Counted from the stretch's first letter, positions 26,019 through 35,560 are shown. The stretch is DNA of 64,000 bases from Pasteurellaceae bacterium (GCA_030528525.1 JAUMYT010000011.1:23031-87030), one strand, 5' to 3'. Notes: generated from the letters alone by a model not told the origin. A program made the numbers and translations.

Positions 26019-27474
26019 TTAAGTTTGCGGCTTGCAGTGCCACTGTCATTGCATCGGCATATTGCTGTAAATCCATTTCAGGGTAGAGGGTGAGTAGTTC
26101 GTCACGCACTTGCTCTAAGGAGTCAGATTTCTCTACCAGCTCACGGATTTTTGCTAACCAGTCATCAATAATCGGCTGCATTCGCTTGCCGAGTTGTTCG
26201 GTCATTTGCGTGGGTGCGTCCTCGTGGACGTGGTGAGACGGATTTGCAAAGTTTGGGGCGGAAGTCACCGCTTGTGTGCTACTGCCTGCCATGCTTGCCT
26301 CTTCCCACTCGCCACCGTAGTTTTCTTGCACTTGAGCAAGGGTTGGGCGATATCCCGTGGTCTCAAACACAATTTTGTCACGAGTGGCTTTGTTGGTTAA
26401 ATCTTCTGGTTCTTCAAACACGCGATAGACCCGCGGTGGGTTGGCATTGGCAAAGTTCATTTTGGTGAGCCACGCCACCGGGCCGCGGTTAAACGATTCG
26501 CAAATCACATCGGCATCCGCTTTGATGATGAAATCCAGTACTTTTTCTTGCAAATCATCGTTGCCTAGTCTACCTGCGGTGCCGCCTGATGAAGTGGTTT
26601 GCCCTAAGACCACGCGTTGGATCCCATCGTTCATCGTGTCCCACAACACTTTGTAATCTGCTGTGCCACTGCGGGTTGCACTGAGTAATTCCACGGGCAT
26701 ATCCGTCGGCACGATGATGCCACTGTCCGACTGAATAGCATATAAGGCTTCTAGCAGCTTCTCTTGGTCAGGCTCGGATGTATTCTTCGGGTAACGCCCC
26801 AAGGCGGTTGGCATCCCGAATTTCTCCAAGAAAATCAACCAAAACTTCACGCCGTTGCGTTTGAAATAACTCAACCAATATAGCCAATGGGCTAAGCCGA
26901 TACCGTAAGGTTCGTCATCGTGATCTGCCCCTGTGCAGAATGTCCAAAAGTACGGGGCGGGGCATTCAATGCCTTTCGGGTGATCACGGGTGAGTAACCG
27001 TAATTCACCTTTTGGGGTAAAGCGGAAACGGCGGCGATTACGTACTTTAATATCGGCAAGGTATTGCCCTTCGTCGTTCTGACGATAGATCAGCTCAGCC
27101 ACGGCATAGCCGTAGAAAATGCCGTAGTGCATCAGTTTGGTCACTCGGTCAAAGCCGATTTCATTCAACCACTGGCGAATAAACTCTGCTGCTTGCACAT
27201 CTTGCGGGTTATCACTTGCGGCATCGACCTTCCACTCTTTGGCAATCAGCGCATCTTGGCGTTGCCCAAAGGTGCGTTTAACTTCTTCGTCAGAGAGCAC
27301 TTTTTCGTATAGGCTTAAATCGCCACGACCACGCCCTGCAAGCACCCCATCACTCGGTTGAGCTAATTCAGCGATATAGCCTTTAGTGATGTCCTGACCG
27401 TCGCCTGTGCCCGCAATCTCTTGCTTGAGTACAGGCTTTTTGTTTTTGCTGGTAAACCAATCTTTTAAACCCAT
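25978..27474 (-). CDS. Portal protein (DUF935, Mu gp29-like)
   Basis: 498 residues with DUF935 landmarks: GLKDWFTSKNKKP start, RGRGDLSLYEKVLSDEEVKR, GVKFWLIFLEKFGMPTALGRYP and TSSGGTAGRLGNDD. The portal ring is the DNA entry channel of the head. It lies 2 bases from the terminase gene. Confidence 0.88.
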   Translation of the reverse strand: MGLKDWFTSKNKKPVLKQEIAGTGDGQDITKGYIAELAQPSDGVLAGRGRGDLSLYEKVLSDEEVKRTFGQRQDALIAKEWKVDAASDNPQDVQAAEFIRQWLNEIGFDRVTKLMHYGIFYGYAVAELIYRQNDEGQYLADIKVRNRRRFRFTPKGELRLLTRDHPKGIECPAPYFWTFCTGADHDDEPYGIGLAHWLYWLSYFKRNGVKFWLIFLEKFGMPTALGRYPKNTSEPDQEKLLEALYAIQSDSGIIVPTDMPVELLSATRSGTADYKVLWDTMNDGIQRVVLGQTTSSGGTAGRLGNDDLQEKVLDFIIKADADVICESFNRGPVAWLTKMNFANANPPRVYRVFEEPEDLTNKATRDKIVFETTGYRPTLAQVQENYGGEWEEASMAGSSTQAVTSAPNFANPSHHVHEDAPTQMTEQLGKRMQPIIDDWLAKIRELVEKSDSLEQVRDELLTLYPEMDLQQYADAMTVALQAANLNGRYQVVEESKDG

Positions 27475-27476
27475 TT

Positions 27477-29021
27477 TTAATATCCTGTAAAATCGTTACG
27501 TCCACGAATAGTGCCAAAACCTCGGTGAGTACGGCTTGTTGAGAAACGACTGCCGAAGGTCGATGCCCGCTCGCCAATCGAACGATAATTGATTTCAAAC
27601 CCTTCATCCGTGCGGTAGGCGTAATAGAGCAATAATTTCGCAATACCCGCATCACCATGGCGTTGTGTGCCACTTTTGCCAACGCTTCGCTTATCGAGGA
27701 TACGTGGCACACCCCGCACCACCTGAAAGGCTCGCAAATCATCTAGCATATCAGCGTGATACGGTATGCTGTGGAATGTGCCATCTTCCAATGCGGCTTT
27801 AAACGGCGGAGCGTGTTCCCGATACCAGCTTTCATTGAGCATAATGCCTTCCACCACTTGCCCGTAACGGTCTTGGGCGGCTTCCGATAAAAACATGCCA
27901 TTACCGCCTGCATCGTTTGCTGCTTTGGAAAAGCGTGGCAAGCGGTCACAAATGTAGTAATAGATTTGCTCTTGTTGCTTAAACGGAATTTTAGACAGTT
28001 CCACCACCAGCACTTCTTGCAGACTTAAATCCGCTTGTTCTTGCCCCACGCAAATTACGGTTAAGTCACCTTTGCGTCCAAAGTCTTCACCAAGATAGCT
28101 ATGCTGTCCTTGTGGCAAAGATTGCAAAATCGGCAAGAGATGTTCTTCACACCATGCTTCGATTTCAACGTAACGCACTGGCTCGTCAATTAAGGCAAAA
28201 TCATCACTTTTCGTCAGGCGAATAAGTGGCGTTTGCTTGCTCATTCGACTTTCGATGAGTGCACGAGAGAGCCATGTCCCACCTGAGTTTTTCGGGATAC
28301 AATCCAGCTCTTCGCTTGCCACTTCGCCATAAGATGCCCGAATTTCGTTAATCCACGCGGTTTCAGCTTCTTGCGTCCATTCGCGTTTCAGGCGTAAACA
28401 AATACGTTTGTAAAGCCCGTCGCGAATGGCATCATCAAAGGTGATGGTGTGCAAGCTGTATGGCTTTTTGCCCGCCCGAATGTCGGTAATTAGCTCGTTG
28501 AAAGGGTTATCCACCCCGTTGTGGGTGCTGATGATATGCACTTGACCACCCCACATTAGCAATGCCATTGCTGCCTTGAGTAGTTCGCTCAAATCATCGT
28601 GGAATGCCGCTTCATCAATAATGACTCGCCCTTGTTTCCCCCGCAGGTTAGACGGACGGCTTGAGAGTGCCGTGATTCGCCAGCCACTGGCAAAGCGGAT
28701 CACAAAGGCGAGAATAGATTTCTCTTCATCGCCTTCTTTGAAGATTTCTTCGGTCTCTTCAATTTCGCTCGCGGCGAAGCCGTAGGATTTCGCCCAGTTG
28801 CCGCAGTCACGGATAAACTCTAACGCCATTTCGCGGTTATAGCCGATGTACCAACAGTCCATTCCCTTTTGTGATGCGGCAAGCAATGACGTGTCTGCTG
28901 CCTCACCCCAAGAGAGACCGATACGGCGTGATTTTTCACACACTTTCACGGGTGTGGTATCCGCACACCAACGCTGTTGGTAAGGGAGCAAGACAGATGG
29001 CGTACGATCAGCTAACTGCAT
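27477..29021 (-). CDS. Terminase large subunit (Mu gp28-like)
   Basis: 514 residues. The ATPase half has the Walker A-like KSRRIGLSWGEA (about 34-45) and Walker B VIIDEAAF (about 134-141). The nuclease half has conserved acids in YLGEDFGRKGDLT and KAANDAGGNGMFLSEAAQ. It packages DNA by the headful mechanism in Mu-like phages. Overlaps the small subunit stop by one base. Confidence 0.88.
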   Translation of the reverse strand: MQLADRTPSVLLPYQQRWCADTTPVKVCEKSRRIGLSWGEAADTSLLAASQKGMDCWYIGYNREMALEFIRDCGNWAKSYGFAASEIEETEEIFKEGDEEKSILAFVIRFASGWRITALSSRPSNLRGKQGRVIIDEAAFHDDLSELLKAAMALLMWGGQVHIISTHNGVDNPFNELITDIRAGKKPYSLHTITFDDAIRDGLYKRICLRLKREWTQEAETAWINEIRASYGEVASEELDCIPKNSGGTWLSRALIESRMSKQTPLIRLTKSDDFALIDEPVRYVEIEAWCEEHLLPILQSLPQGQHSYLGEDFGRKGDLTVICVGQEQADLSLQEVLVVELSKIPFKQQEQIYYYICDRLPRFSKAANDAGGNGMFLSEAAQDRYGQVVEGIMLNESWYREHAPPFKAALEDGTFHSIPYHADMLDDLRAFQVVRGVPRILDKRSVGKSGTQRHGDAGIAKLLLYYAYRTDEGFEINYRSIGERASTFGSRFSTSRTHRGFGTIRGRNDFTGY

Positions 29022-29560
29022 TACACCACCCCTAAAATACGTTGTCGGATTTGCTCTGCGGTATCATCTGTTAAGCCATTTTTCTTCACAATGGTTTCCA
29101 CCGCTTGGGCAGCCGCTTCGGCTTTTTCTTTCACTTGGGCACGATAGCGTTTCAAATTGATTGCCGCCCCAATCAGCGGGCTAATGTTTTTCCCCACAAA
29201 CGATAAAGCGGCGAGTCGCTCCATTGGATCTTCGTTTTCTTTAACGCTTTCAAGTTTCATCAACACTTCAAACACTTGGCTTTGCACCATTTCCAGAATC
29301 GCTTCGGATTGGCTGCTTTTATCATCGCCAATGTTTTCAGAGATGATTTTTGCCGCTTCGGTACTGGCTTTAATTGAAGCTAAACGCCGCTCTAAGGCTT
29401 GCCCGTAACGGTGTACCGCACTGCGTGAGATGTCATAACCACGGGTTTTGAGTTCCGCTTCAAGCTCGGAATAGCCACTAAAGTTATTTTCAAGCACGGC
29501 GGCATCGAGCCACTCTTTCACTGCTTGGGGTAAGGCTTTGACCGTTGAACGCTTTGGCAT
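29021..29560 (-). CDS. Terminase small subunit-type protein (DUF3486, Mu gp27-like)
   Basis: 179 residues: helix-turn-helix-like N-terminus (SGYSELEAELKTRGYDISRS) followed by long helices. The family sits just before the Mu large terminase and is taken to recognise the packaging site. Confidence 0.75.
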   Translation of the reverse strand: MPKRSTVKALPQAVKEWLDAAVLENNFSGYSELEAELKTRGYDISRSAVHRYGQALERRLASIKASTEAAKIISENIGDDKSSQSEAILEMVQSQVFEVLMKLESVKENEDPMERLAALSFVGKNISPLIGAAINLKRYRAQVKEKAEAAAQAVETIVKKNGLTDDTAEQIRQRILGVV

Positions 29561-29562
29561 AC

Positions 29563-29871
29563 CTACCCCCAGTATTTTTCAGGACGGGCAATACCTGCCC
29601 CTACGGGTTCGGTATATTCCACCACATCCACGCCTTTGCTGGTGAGCTTGGCGTGCCAACGCGCGGTTTCACGCCCTTTAATTTCAACTAAGCCTTTGTC
29701 AGCCAAATAATCTAATTCTCGACGTAGCTCAATCATCGTCAGCTGCATTGGTACAGTTTGGATAGTGGATAAAATCAACCCTTCTGCCGCACCAATCGGA
29801 CGGGCGTGGTCAAGGGTGAGTAAAATTAACCAACGGATATGTTCTTTTTTGTTTTGTTCAAAATTCATCAT
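29563..29871 (-). CDS. Winged-helix phage protein (Mu gp26-like)
   Basis: 102 residues with a winged-helix pattern (LEEARP-like helix, then LTMIELRRELDYLADKGLVEI). It is found before the small terminase in many Mu-like genomes. DNA-binding is expected; its role is unknown. Confidence 0.6.
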   Translation of the reverse strand: MMNFEQNKKEHIRWLILLTLDHARPIGAAEGLILSTIQTVPMQLTMIELRRELDYLADKGLVEIKGRETARWHAKLTSKGVDVVEYTEPVGAGIARPEKYWG

Positions 29872-29873
29872 TG

Positions 29874-30224
29874 TTATTGTTTTCCGTTCATCAAAATGAT
29901 TTGGTCTAATTTGGTGTTGATGGCATCCAAGCGGGCGGAATTCACCGCTTCACTGCGAATGGCATCTTCTCGCCGCTGGTAATCATTGGGTAGGGCAATT
30001 TTCAGCTCTAAGGCTAATTTTTCGGAAGCTTCCGACATTTCTTTCGCTGCTTTGATGTCATCGTGCAAACGGCGATAATTTTCATCGTTTGATTTAAAAC
30101 GTAAATCCAGCTTGGATTCAAACTGGGCGAGCAAAATTTTGCCGAAGCCAATCAACATCCCTAAAATCGTCATCACTAAACCGACAAAGTAGGTAATCGC
30201 CTGCCAGCCGTGTACTTCAATCAT
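29874..30224 (-). CDS. Membrane-anchored coiled-coil protein (DUF2730-like)
   Basis: 116 residues: one N-terminal transmembrane helix (ITYFVGLVMTILGMLIGFGKIL) and a coiled coil. Common between lysis and terminase genes of Mu-like phages. It overlaps the Rz1 stop by 4 bases. Confidence 0.65.
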   Translation of the reverse strand: MIEVHGWQAITYFVGLVMTILGMLIGFGKILLAQFESKLDLRFKSNDENYRRLHDDIKAAKEMSEASEKLALELKIALPNDYQRREDAIRSEAVNSARLDAINTKLDQIILMNGKQ

Positions 30225-30502
30225 TTTTCATCTCCTTTTATCTCCTGTAGTGTTTTGATTAGCTCAACGTGACGACCCGCACAATCGCCGTAAAGGTCGT
30301 ACATCGTTTTGAGCGTGATAAAAATGGCATCGGCATCTTCACCGTTTATTGTCGCGGGTCTCGGACACGGGGTGGTTAATAGCGCTGGTAACGGCTTGGG
30401 CGGCACGCTCACGGGCATTGTGGAGGATGCGCAGGCTTGCAGCATCAAAACGGCAATGCTGACGAGCAGCCCGCGTTTGCGCCAACAGTTTATGTAATTC
30501 AT
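30221..30502 (-). CDS. Outer-membrane spanin (Rz1-like lipoprotein)
   Basis: 93 residues, N-terminal signal with lipobox LQAC (cysteine about 24), then a proline-rich stretch (PVSVPPKPLPALLTTPCPRP). It starts inside the Rz-like gene in another frame, the classic embedded Rz/Rz1 arrangement. With Rz it spans the periplasm and disrupts the outer membrane at lysis. Confidence 0.8.
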   Translation of the reverse strand: MNYINCWRKRGLLVSIAVLMLQACASSTMPVSVPPKPLPALLTTPCPRPATINGEDADAIFITLKTMYDLYGDCAGRHVELIKTLQEIKGDEK

Positions 30503-30761
30503 CGGTTGTCTGTTCTCCGAGTTGCTTGTATCGGTCGAGCGACTGGCTCAAGGCAAGGCTGATCGCTTGAGCGGCTTGGGTTTCTTGGCTGAGTTTCGTG
30601 ATTTGGGCATTGAGCACTTGATTTTGCATAATTTCAACGTTCAGTTTGGCAACCTGATAGCCCCATTGATAAGCGGTGTAGCTGATCAACCCTAAAACCA
30701 TCAAGGCACCAAGTAACCAGCTACCGAAACGCACTAAAGTAAGACTAGTCAATCCCATCAT
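30339..30761 (-). CDS. Inner-membrane spanin (Rz-like)
   Basis: 140 residues from the ATG at 30761, which overlaps the endolysin stop and follows AAAGGAG. One N-terminal membrane helix (LLGALMVLGLISYTAYQWGY) and a periplasmic coiled coil. It pairs with the embedded Rz1-like lipoprotein. Confidence 0.78.
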   Translation of the reverse strand: MMGLTSLTLVRFGSWLLGALMVLGLISYTAYQWGYQVAKLNVEIMQNQVLNAQITKLSQETQAAQAISLALSQSLDRYKQLGEQTTDELHKLLAQTRAARQHCRFDAASLRILHNARERAAQAVTSAINHPVSETRDNKR

Positions 30762-31408
30762 AGACACGCTCCTTTCCCCCAATTAGCTACTACGTATTCT
30801 GGTTGCCAGCGGTAGATAATCCGCTGCGGATAGCCCCGATTTTCCTTGAAGTTTGCACGGCTTCGCCTACTATTAACCTTCTCCACGTGTTCCCAATAAC
30901 GCAAGGGATCTAATCCCTTGGTTTTGGCGAACCGCTTATCTTTTTGCACCCAACCCAGCCCGCCGTTGTAGGCAGAGAGCATAAACGCCAAGCGGTCACA
31001 CTCACTGACAGCGGCAATGCGTTGATAGTTAAAGCGGTTGAGCTCAACCAAGGCACGCAATGCCCACGAGGGGTTAAAAGGTTCGTTTGCCGCCAGTTCG
31101 GGGCGAATTTGGGCAATCCACTTCGCCGTTTGCGGCATAAACTGCGCTAAACCTTGCGCCCCAACAGGAGAGCGTACATTCAGTTTCCACTGAGACTCTT
31201 GGTGAATTTGGGCGGCAAATAAGGCAACAGGGGCATTTAAGCTCCAAACTAAATGGCTGTTACGGGTTAGCTCTCGCTGATACTGCTTCGCTTGCGACGG
31301 AATCATGGCAAAAGCGGTGGCGACACATAAACAACTTGCAACTAGCCACGCCAACAAAAACATTGCCACCCGACGAAATACGGGGTGAGAATGGTGAACA
31401 ATACGCAT
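30758..31408 (-). CDS. Lytic transglycosylase endolysin
   Basis: 216 residues. An N-terminal hydrophobic export signal (FLLAWLVASCLCVATAFA) precedes an SLT-type domain: HQESQW with the catalytic Glu (about residue 71), GAQGLAQFMPQTA and LSAYNGGLGWV. It cleaves peptidoglycan; the signal suggests Sec export or signal-anchor release. It follows the holin by 2 bases. Confidence 0.85.
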   Translation of the reverse strand: MRIVHHSHPVFRRVAMFLLAWLVASCLCVATAFAMIPSQAKQYQRELTRNSHLVWSLNAPVALFAAQIHQESQWKLNVRSPVGAQGLAQFMPQTAKWIAQIRPELAANEPFNPSWALRALVELNRFNYQRIAAVSECDRLAFMLSAYNGGLGWVQKDKRFAKTKGLDPLRYWEHVEKVNSRRSRANFKENRGYPQRIIYRWQPEYVVANWGKGACL

Positions 31409-31410
31409 TG

Positions 31411-31776
31411 TTATAACCCCAAGGTGATACCTAAAATCACCGCACCGACAATCGCCGCACGACGAAGTACTACTAAGGCAAACACCAGCGTGTAGCCGTC
31501 ATAGACGGGATATTCTGGTTCATTATCGCCACGGGGAGCCGTACGTTGTTGCTTCACCCATTTCTGCTTCAGATAAGAGCCTGGGGACGAATAAGGGAAT
31601 AAGGCACGATCTAAGTGGTAGCCGATAATGGCGGCAACAGACACCAGTGCGAGCTTATACAGCACCACGGGCAACTGCTGCGGGGAAAGTAGTGCAATCG
31701 CTGCCAGTAACACCAAGGCGGCAATTACCCAAGAAACCAAACGACCACGTTGTAATGCGGAAATAAAACCCTTCAT
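31411..31776 (-). CDS. Putative holin
   Basis: 121 residues with about three membrane helices (about 14-32, 34-54, 98-119) and a basic loop (KQKWVKQQRTAPRGDNEP). It is the first gene of the late leftward operon, ahead of the endolysin. The 184 bases upstream (31777-31960) hold AAGCTA/TAGCTT (about 31812-31828) and presumably the late promoter. Confidence 0.7.
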   Translation of the reverse strand: MKGFISALQRGRLVSWVIAALVLLAAIALLSPQQLPVVLYKLALVSVAAIIGYHLDRALFPYSSPGSYLKQKWVKQQRTAPRGDNEPEYPVYDGYTLVFALVVLRRAAIVGAVILGITLGL

Positions 31777-31960
31777 AAAATACTCCTGTTTAAAATGAAC
31801 TAAAAAGCGGAAGCTAGAGCATAGCTTTTGCGTGTTCAGAAGTATTTTTTACTCGGCTAGAATAAATGAAGGGGGATTCGGGGTATGGTGGCAGGCTGAT
31901 TTTTAACGTAAGGAAAAAATGTGGTGATAAAGACTTCATCTTTGTGAAGCCAAAGAAGTA

Positions 31961-32479
31961 TTATGGCATTTTCCGCCCAGTCAAATGTTCAATATTGCTT
32001 TGTTTTGCAATATCTTTTTCTGATTGAGTTTTCAGCATATCTGCAGGGATTAGCGTAATAAAAACAGTTCTAATCTGCCAAAAAGTCAATATGCATAGCA
32101 GTCCAAAGCTCAACGCTCTCATTACGTTTTTATGTTCAACCATCATTGGAATCTGTTTCAACACTGGGGCAAGAATACCAATGAACAGCACAATGCACAA
32201 AATAACGGTTGAATGGAATATAGGCGAAAAAAGCGAACCAAAGCGTGTATCTGAATTTGCTTGCGTTGTTGTTCGCTCTTTGAATGGTGCTTTCAGTTTC
32301 TCAGGATACACAATAGCAAACCACGCACCAACTACAGCAAAAATGATAGATGCTGTGGTACGCAGCGTCTCATAAAGCACCCATTGTTCTGAAAAGGTAA
32401 TTTTATCTCCCACCCACCAGGCTACCAATACTGATAAAACAAGAGCAAGACCGCAAAGGCTTTTATCTAATAGTGTCAT
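31961..32479 (-). CDS. Four-helix membrane protein, RexB-like
   Basis: 172 residues with four membrane helices (about 5-24, 41-60, 84-108, 122-146), the same number as lambda RexB (144 residues), an ion-channel effector of phage exclusion. It overlaps the RexA-like gene by 17 bases in the order rexA-rexB. Similarity to RexB is in topology and context, not clear sequence identity, so the call is tentative. Confidence 0.5.
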   Translation of the reverse strand: MTLLDKSLCGLALVLSVLVAWWVGDKITFSEQWVLYETLRTTASIIFAVVGAWFAIVYPEKLKAPFKERTTTQANSDTRFGSLFSPIFHSTVILCIVLFIGILAPVLKQIPMMVEHKNVMRALSFGLLCILTFWQIRTVFITLIPADMLKTQSEKDIAKQSNIEHLTGRKMP

Positions 32480-33515
32480 TTGAGCTTAATATAGACAAGA
32501 TGTTTGTCCGTTTTTTCTCTAGTTCTAATAAAAGAGATTCTATGTTACCAAATGAATTTTGTTCAGTAAATGATAGCGATAAATCCCCTTCCCATTTAGC
32601 TAAAGCTCGACTAAACCAATATTGTTCACCGTTAATTTTAAATCCATAATCCAAACTATGCAGTTCATTCACATCACTTTCCCATTCATCATATAGAGAT
32701 TGAATTTCATCCTTAGTTAGGCCATTTACGGACACTTCGCCTTTTACTGTAAATTCTTCTGTAGAAAAGGCTTCTCTAGGTAATCCACTAAAAAAGCCCA
32801 TAAATTTCTGCAAGATATTCAAACTTAGCTTGTTGCGGTAAGTCGCCGTTGCTGTTTTGGTGATTTTTTTAATTTCTGGGGCTTTTTCCTTTAAAAATTG
32901 AAGCTCTTGCGTTTTGGGATACATAGCACTCACAAAACTAGGTCGATAGCTATAAATCCGCTCATCTTCATCATTAGGATCTGCACTATATCCTTTTATG
33001 ACCAGTTCGCCACGTTGTTCATCAAATTCTTTCACAACATAGTCAGAAAATACCGCCATAAACTGCTTAACATAATTTTCCATAGCAATCCGACCATTCA
33101 CAATCGTGCTAAAGCAGATAGTTGCGAATACATTTTTACTCGGAACAAACCAAAAATATGTCGGATACCCAGGAATAGAGTCTTCTTTCACTGCGTTTGC
33201 ATCAGCCTGTTTTATCGCCCCCACTTTGGATTTATTTGGAAGAGATAAAACACCAGATTCAGTATGTGGTACTTGATTCCACATAACTAATATGGTGGAT
33301 TTCGCTGTGGATTTTATATCTGCCAAATAAGTGCAGAACCCTTTATTTTGTGCATTTTTAAATACATCGGTTTCAGACAACTCTTTACCTATAGCCCAAT
33401 TTTCAAGGTTGGCTAGCATTGATTTAATGCCTAAAAATTGAGGTTGAGAGCCTTTAGAACCACGTTTGTAGATACCGCAACGTTTAATTTGATAAAATGT
33501 AATTCTTGCTTGCAT
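32463..33515 (-). CDS. RexA-like exclusion protein
   Basis: 350 residues, soluble. The segment about 108-145 (SIPGYPTYFWFV, then FATICFSTIVNGR) can be laid beside lambda RexA (ESLGFPSFLFV, then GFARTVFGPTTSD), and the general plan (basic N-terminus, FLGIKSMLANL helix, helical C-terminus) agrees; it is longer than RexA (279). It is followed by a 4-TM protein, and upstream by cargo genes behind the repressor. Probable role: sense a superinfecting phage and trigger the membrane partner. Homology needs a profile search. Confidence 0.5.
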   Translation of the reverse strand: MQARITFYQIKRCGIYKRGSKGSQPQFLGIKSMLANLENWAIGKELSETDVFKNAQNKGFCTYLADIKSTAKSTILVMWNQVPHTESGVLSLPNKSKVGAIKQADANAVKEDSIPGYPTYFWFVPSKNVFATICFSTIVNGRIAMENYVKQFMAVFSDYVVKEFDEQRGELVIKGYSADPNDEDERIYSYRPSFVSAMYPKTQELQFLKEKAPEIKKITKTATATYRNKLSLNILQKFMGFFSGLPREAFSTEEFTVKGEVSVNGLTKDEIQSLYDEWESDVNELHSLDYGFKINGEQYWFSRALAKWEGDLSLSFTEQNSFGNIESLLLELEKKRTNILSILSSNDTIR

Positions 33516-33609
33516 ATTTTTATCCTTTATAAAGTAAGACCTAATATATTCTTGTTTATCCTACGCCGCTACTTGACGATTTTTAGATGCTTCCTTGCTC
33601 GCCAACGCG

Positions 33610-34164
33610 CTAGCGGTTTTCGCTATCGTCGCTTTGTTCCATATAATCCTTCAACTCATCTCTCACACCGCATTTTGCTTTCCAGTATTGTAATCGGCGG
33701 GCTTGTAACTCTTCATCTATCCAACGTTTCATTTGCCAGTTTTGGCGTAAAAGTTGATTGATGGCTTCAATATCAAACTTCATTTTGTTCGCAGTGTAAT
33801 TCCAAAACAGCAGAAAAATAGTGAAGAGAATACCCGCCACTAATAGCACATCTGACAATGAAGAAATAAGTTCGCCATCTAATAACCCCAATAACCGAGG
33901 AGTATTACCAACAGAGAACACAAATACTGGGGCAGAGGCAAGTAACACCCATACCCAATGCACGCTAAAAGGAGAACGGGATACCCGCCAACGCTCTTTA
34001 AACAAGCGTTGCCGTGCCATTTGCAGTTGTTCTTCTGTATATTCGGTTAGGGCTTGTTTGGCTTGCTGTTCGGTTAAGCCATAGAAATAGTAGTGGTTTT
34101 CGGTCAAGTCTCCGAAAATTTGCTTGTTCTGATCGCCTTTGATCATCATTTTTTCTCTAGACAT
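33610..34164 (-). CDS. Two-helix membrane cargo protein
   Basis: 184 residues from ATG 34164 (after AAAGGAGACACT). The soluble N-terminus (KGDQNKQIFGDLTENHYYFYG) is followed by two membrane helices (about 68-88 and 100-122) and a charged C-terminus. The KGDQNKQIFGD motif resembles KGDNSIQIGGN at the C-terminus of the repressor gene product at 35575, hinting at a shared interaction tag. Function unknown. Confidence 0.6.
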   Translation of the reverse strand: MSREKMMIKGDQNKQIFGDLTENHYYFYGLTEQQAKQALTEYTEEQLQMARQRLFKERWRVSRSPFSVHWVWVLLASAPVFVFSVGNTPRLLGLLDGELISSLSDVLLVAGILFTIFLLFWNYTANKMKFDIEAINQLLRQNWQMKRWIDEELQARRLQYWKAKCGVRDELKDYMEQSDDSENR

Positions 34165-34256
34165 AGTGTCTCCTTTCATTTTTGCCGTGGCTACAATTAT
34201 CCGTTGAACGAATTCGCTATGATAGGAGGGAAAATTTCCCGCCTTTAGGAGTTATT

Positions 34257-34385
34257 ATGAAAATCTATATTGGGTCTTTAATTATCAAACAATCCGATTG
34301 CTTGCTTACCACTCTTGAGGATGCGGGCAATCGTTTTTATCTTCCCTTACTCAAACATGGATGTTTGTTGGAAGCGGTAAATTAA
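34257..34385 (+). CDS. 42-residue plus-strand protein
   Basis: Starts MKIYIGSLIIKQSDCLLTTL, with TAGGAG 6 bases before the ATG at 34257. It lies between two minus-strand cargo genes and overlaps the end of the TPR gene by 4 bases. Unrecognised; the ribosome site is the main support. Confidence 0.35.
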   Translation: MKIYIGSLIIKQSDCLLTTLEDAGNRFYLPLLKHGCLLEAVN

Positions 34386-35560
34386 GTAAAAAGAGCTATA
34401 AGCATTATAAAAAATACAATAAAAAAGAATAAACTCGCTATTGCAGCATCGGGATCTTTATTAGCCTCATTATTGTTTTGCGAGTTCATTTTCTCGGCTT
34501 GAATTTTTTGTCTTAGGGCTTCTTCTCTCTGCAAGATAGCCTCCTTTCTAATGCGGACTAACGCCTCTTCATAGTCTTGGCGTTCTTCTTCCATTAGTTT
34601 TTCAAGTCGCTTTTCATTCTCTTCTCTAAGAGGCTCCTCCAATCGGAGTCTCTCCTCTTTGAATTTTTGAGATAGTTCCTCGAATTGTTTAGCATCCTCC
34701 ATCATCTTTTCCCTTTTATAAATCAATCTTGCTTTATCAAAAAGATGTTCAAGGTAGGATGCTTTAAGGTGTTGATTTTTTAATTCACTTGATGAATTAA
34801 GATCTAAATTGAAGTTAATGATGTAATTATCAACATCTTCAAATAATCGTTGTAACTCTGATTTAGCTTCCTCAAACTTACCAGCTTGTTGTAAAAATAA
34901 TGCAAATCGAGTGATACTTTGTAAGGAAAGAGCTTCTCGGGTTCGTGCTGCAATTTGAGTTGCTTTATACAAACAAGCTAAACTCTCATTCCAATTCTCT
35001 TTTTTAAAACGAGTTGCTAGTTTTTGTAGCTTGTTATAATCATTAATTTCTTCAATTTCACGCAAAAATTGAATATCAGGTATATAAGATGAATTACTTT
35101 CAAAATAAATTGTTTTTTCTTCTGGCAGCTTTGGAGGATTAGATTGACTATTATCTTCAATTTGTATGTGTCTAAGCTCTGATGCTGGGAGTTCAAGCAG
35201 ATAGCTACGTCCCCGCTTTATTCTTTTAATTTCATCTCTATATTCTGCATAGTAGAGAACGTATCGCATTAATTCTGCACCAGGCTCTCCATAACCCTGT
35301 TTGATAACATTTGTGAGCTTGCTTTGTAAAACAGGCTCTTCAGAATTCCTAATAAACTGGATAATAGCGTTTAATATATCCCTATACATAGGATCATCAT
35401 TGCCTGCAAAATCAGCGACTTCTTTACTAAAGGCTTCCTTTTCTAACTCTGTAAAATCGTTATAACTATATGCAACTTGTTGATACAAGGTTCTTGCATC
35501 GTGATAATCTCCTGCCAATCTTGCCCTACGTGCAGCCTGTAACAAGGTTATATCTATCAT
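34382..35560 (-). CDS. TPR/coiled-coil protein with C-terminal membrane anchor
   Basis: 392 residues. Helical repeats with TPR-like spacing occur at about 1-50 (ARRARLAGDYHDARTLYQQ) and 190-290 (ENWNESLACLYKATQIA; GKFEEAKSELQRL), then a strongly charged coiled coil (about 290-360) and a hydrophobic tail anchor (SLFFFIVFFIMLIALF). It starts 14 bases after the repressor gene, so it is likely co-transcribed in the lysogen. Cargo function unknown; a scaffold for a membrane complex is plausible. Confidence 0.7.
   Translation of the reverse strand: MIDITLLQAARRARLAGDYHDARTLYQQVAYSYNDFTELEKEAFSKEVADFAGNDDPMYRDILNAIIQFIRNSEEPVLQSKLTNVIKQGYGEPGAELMRYVLYYAEYRDEIKRIKRGRSYLLELPASELRHIQIEDNSQSNPPKLPEEKTIYFESNSSYIPDIQFLREIEEINDYNKLQKLATRFKKENWNESLACLYKATQIAARTREALSLQSITRFALFLQQAGKFEEAKSELQRLFEDVDNYIINFNLDLNSSSELKNQHLKASYLEHLFDKARLIYKREKMMEDAKQFEELSQKFKEERLRLEEPLREENEKRLEKLMEEERQDYEEALVRIRKEAILQREEALRQKIQAEKMNSQNNNEANKDPDAAIASLFFFIVFFIMLIALFT

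Noticed and set aside
27383..27742. 119-residue frame on the minus strand
   Set aside because: Lies wholly inside the terminase large subunit gene in another frame; no ribosome site; a shadow.
31961..33515. Kiwa-type (KwaA/KwaB) defence pair
   Set aside because: Size and the membrane-plus-soluble layout are similar, but the larger protein lacks any recognisable KwaB (DUF4868) sequence and the RexA-like segment fits better.
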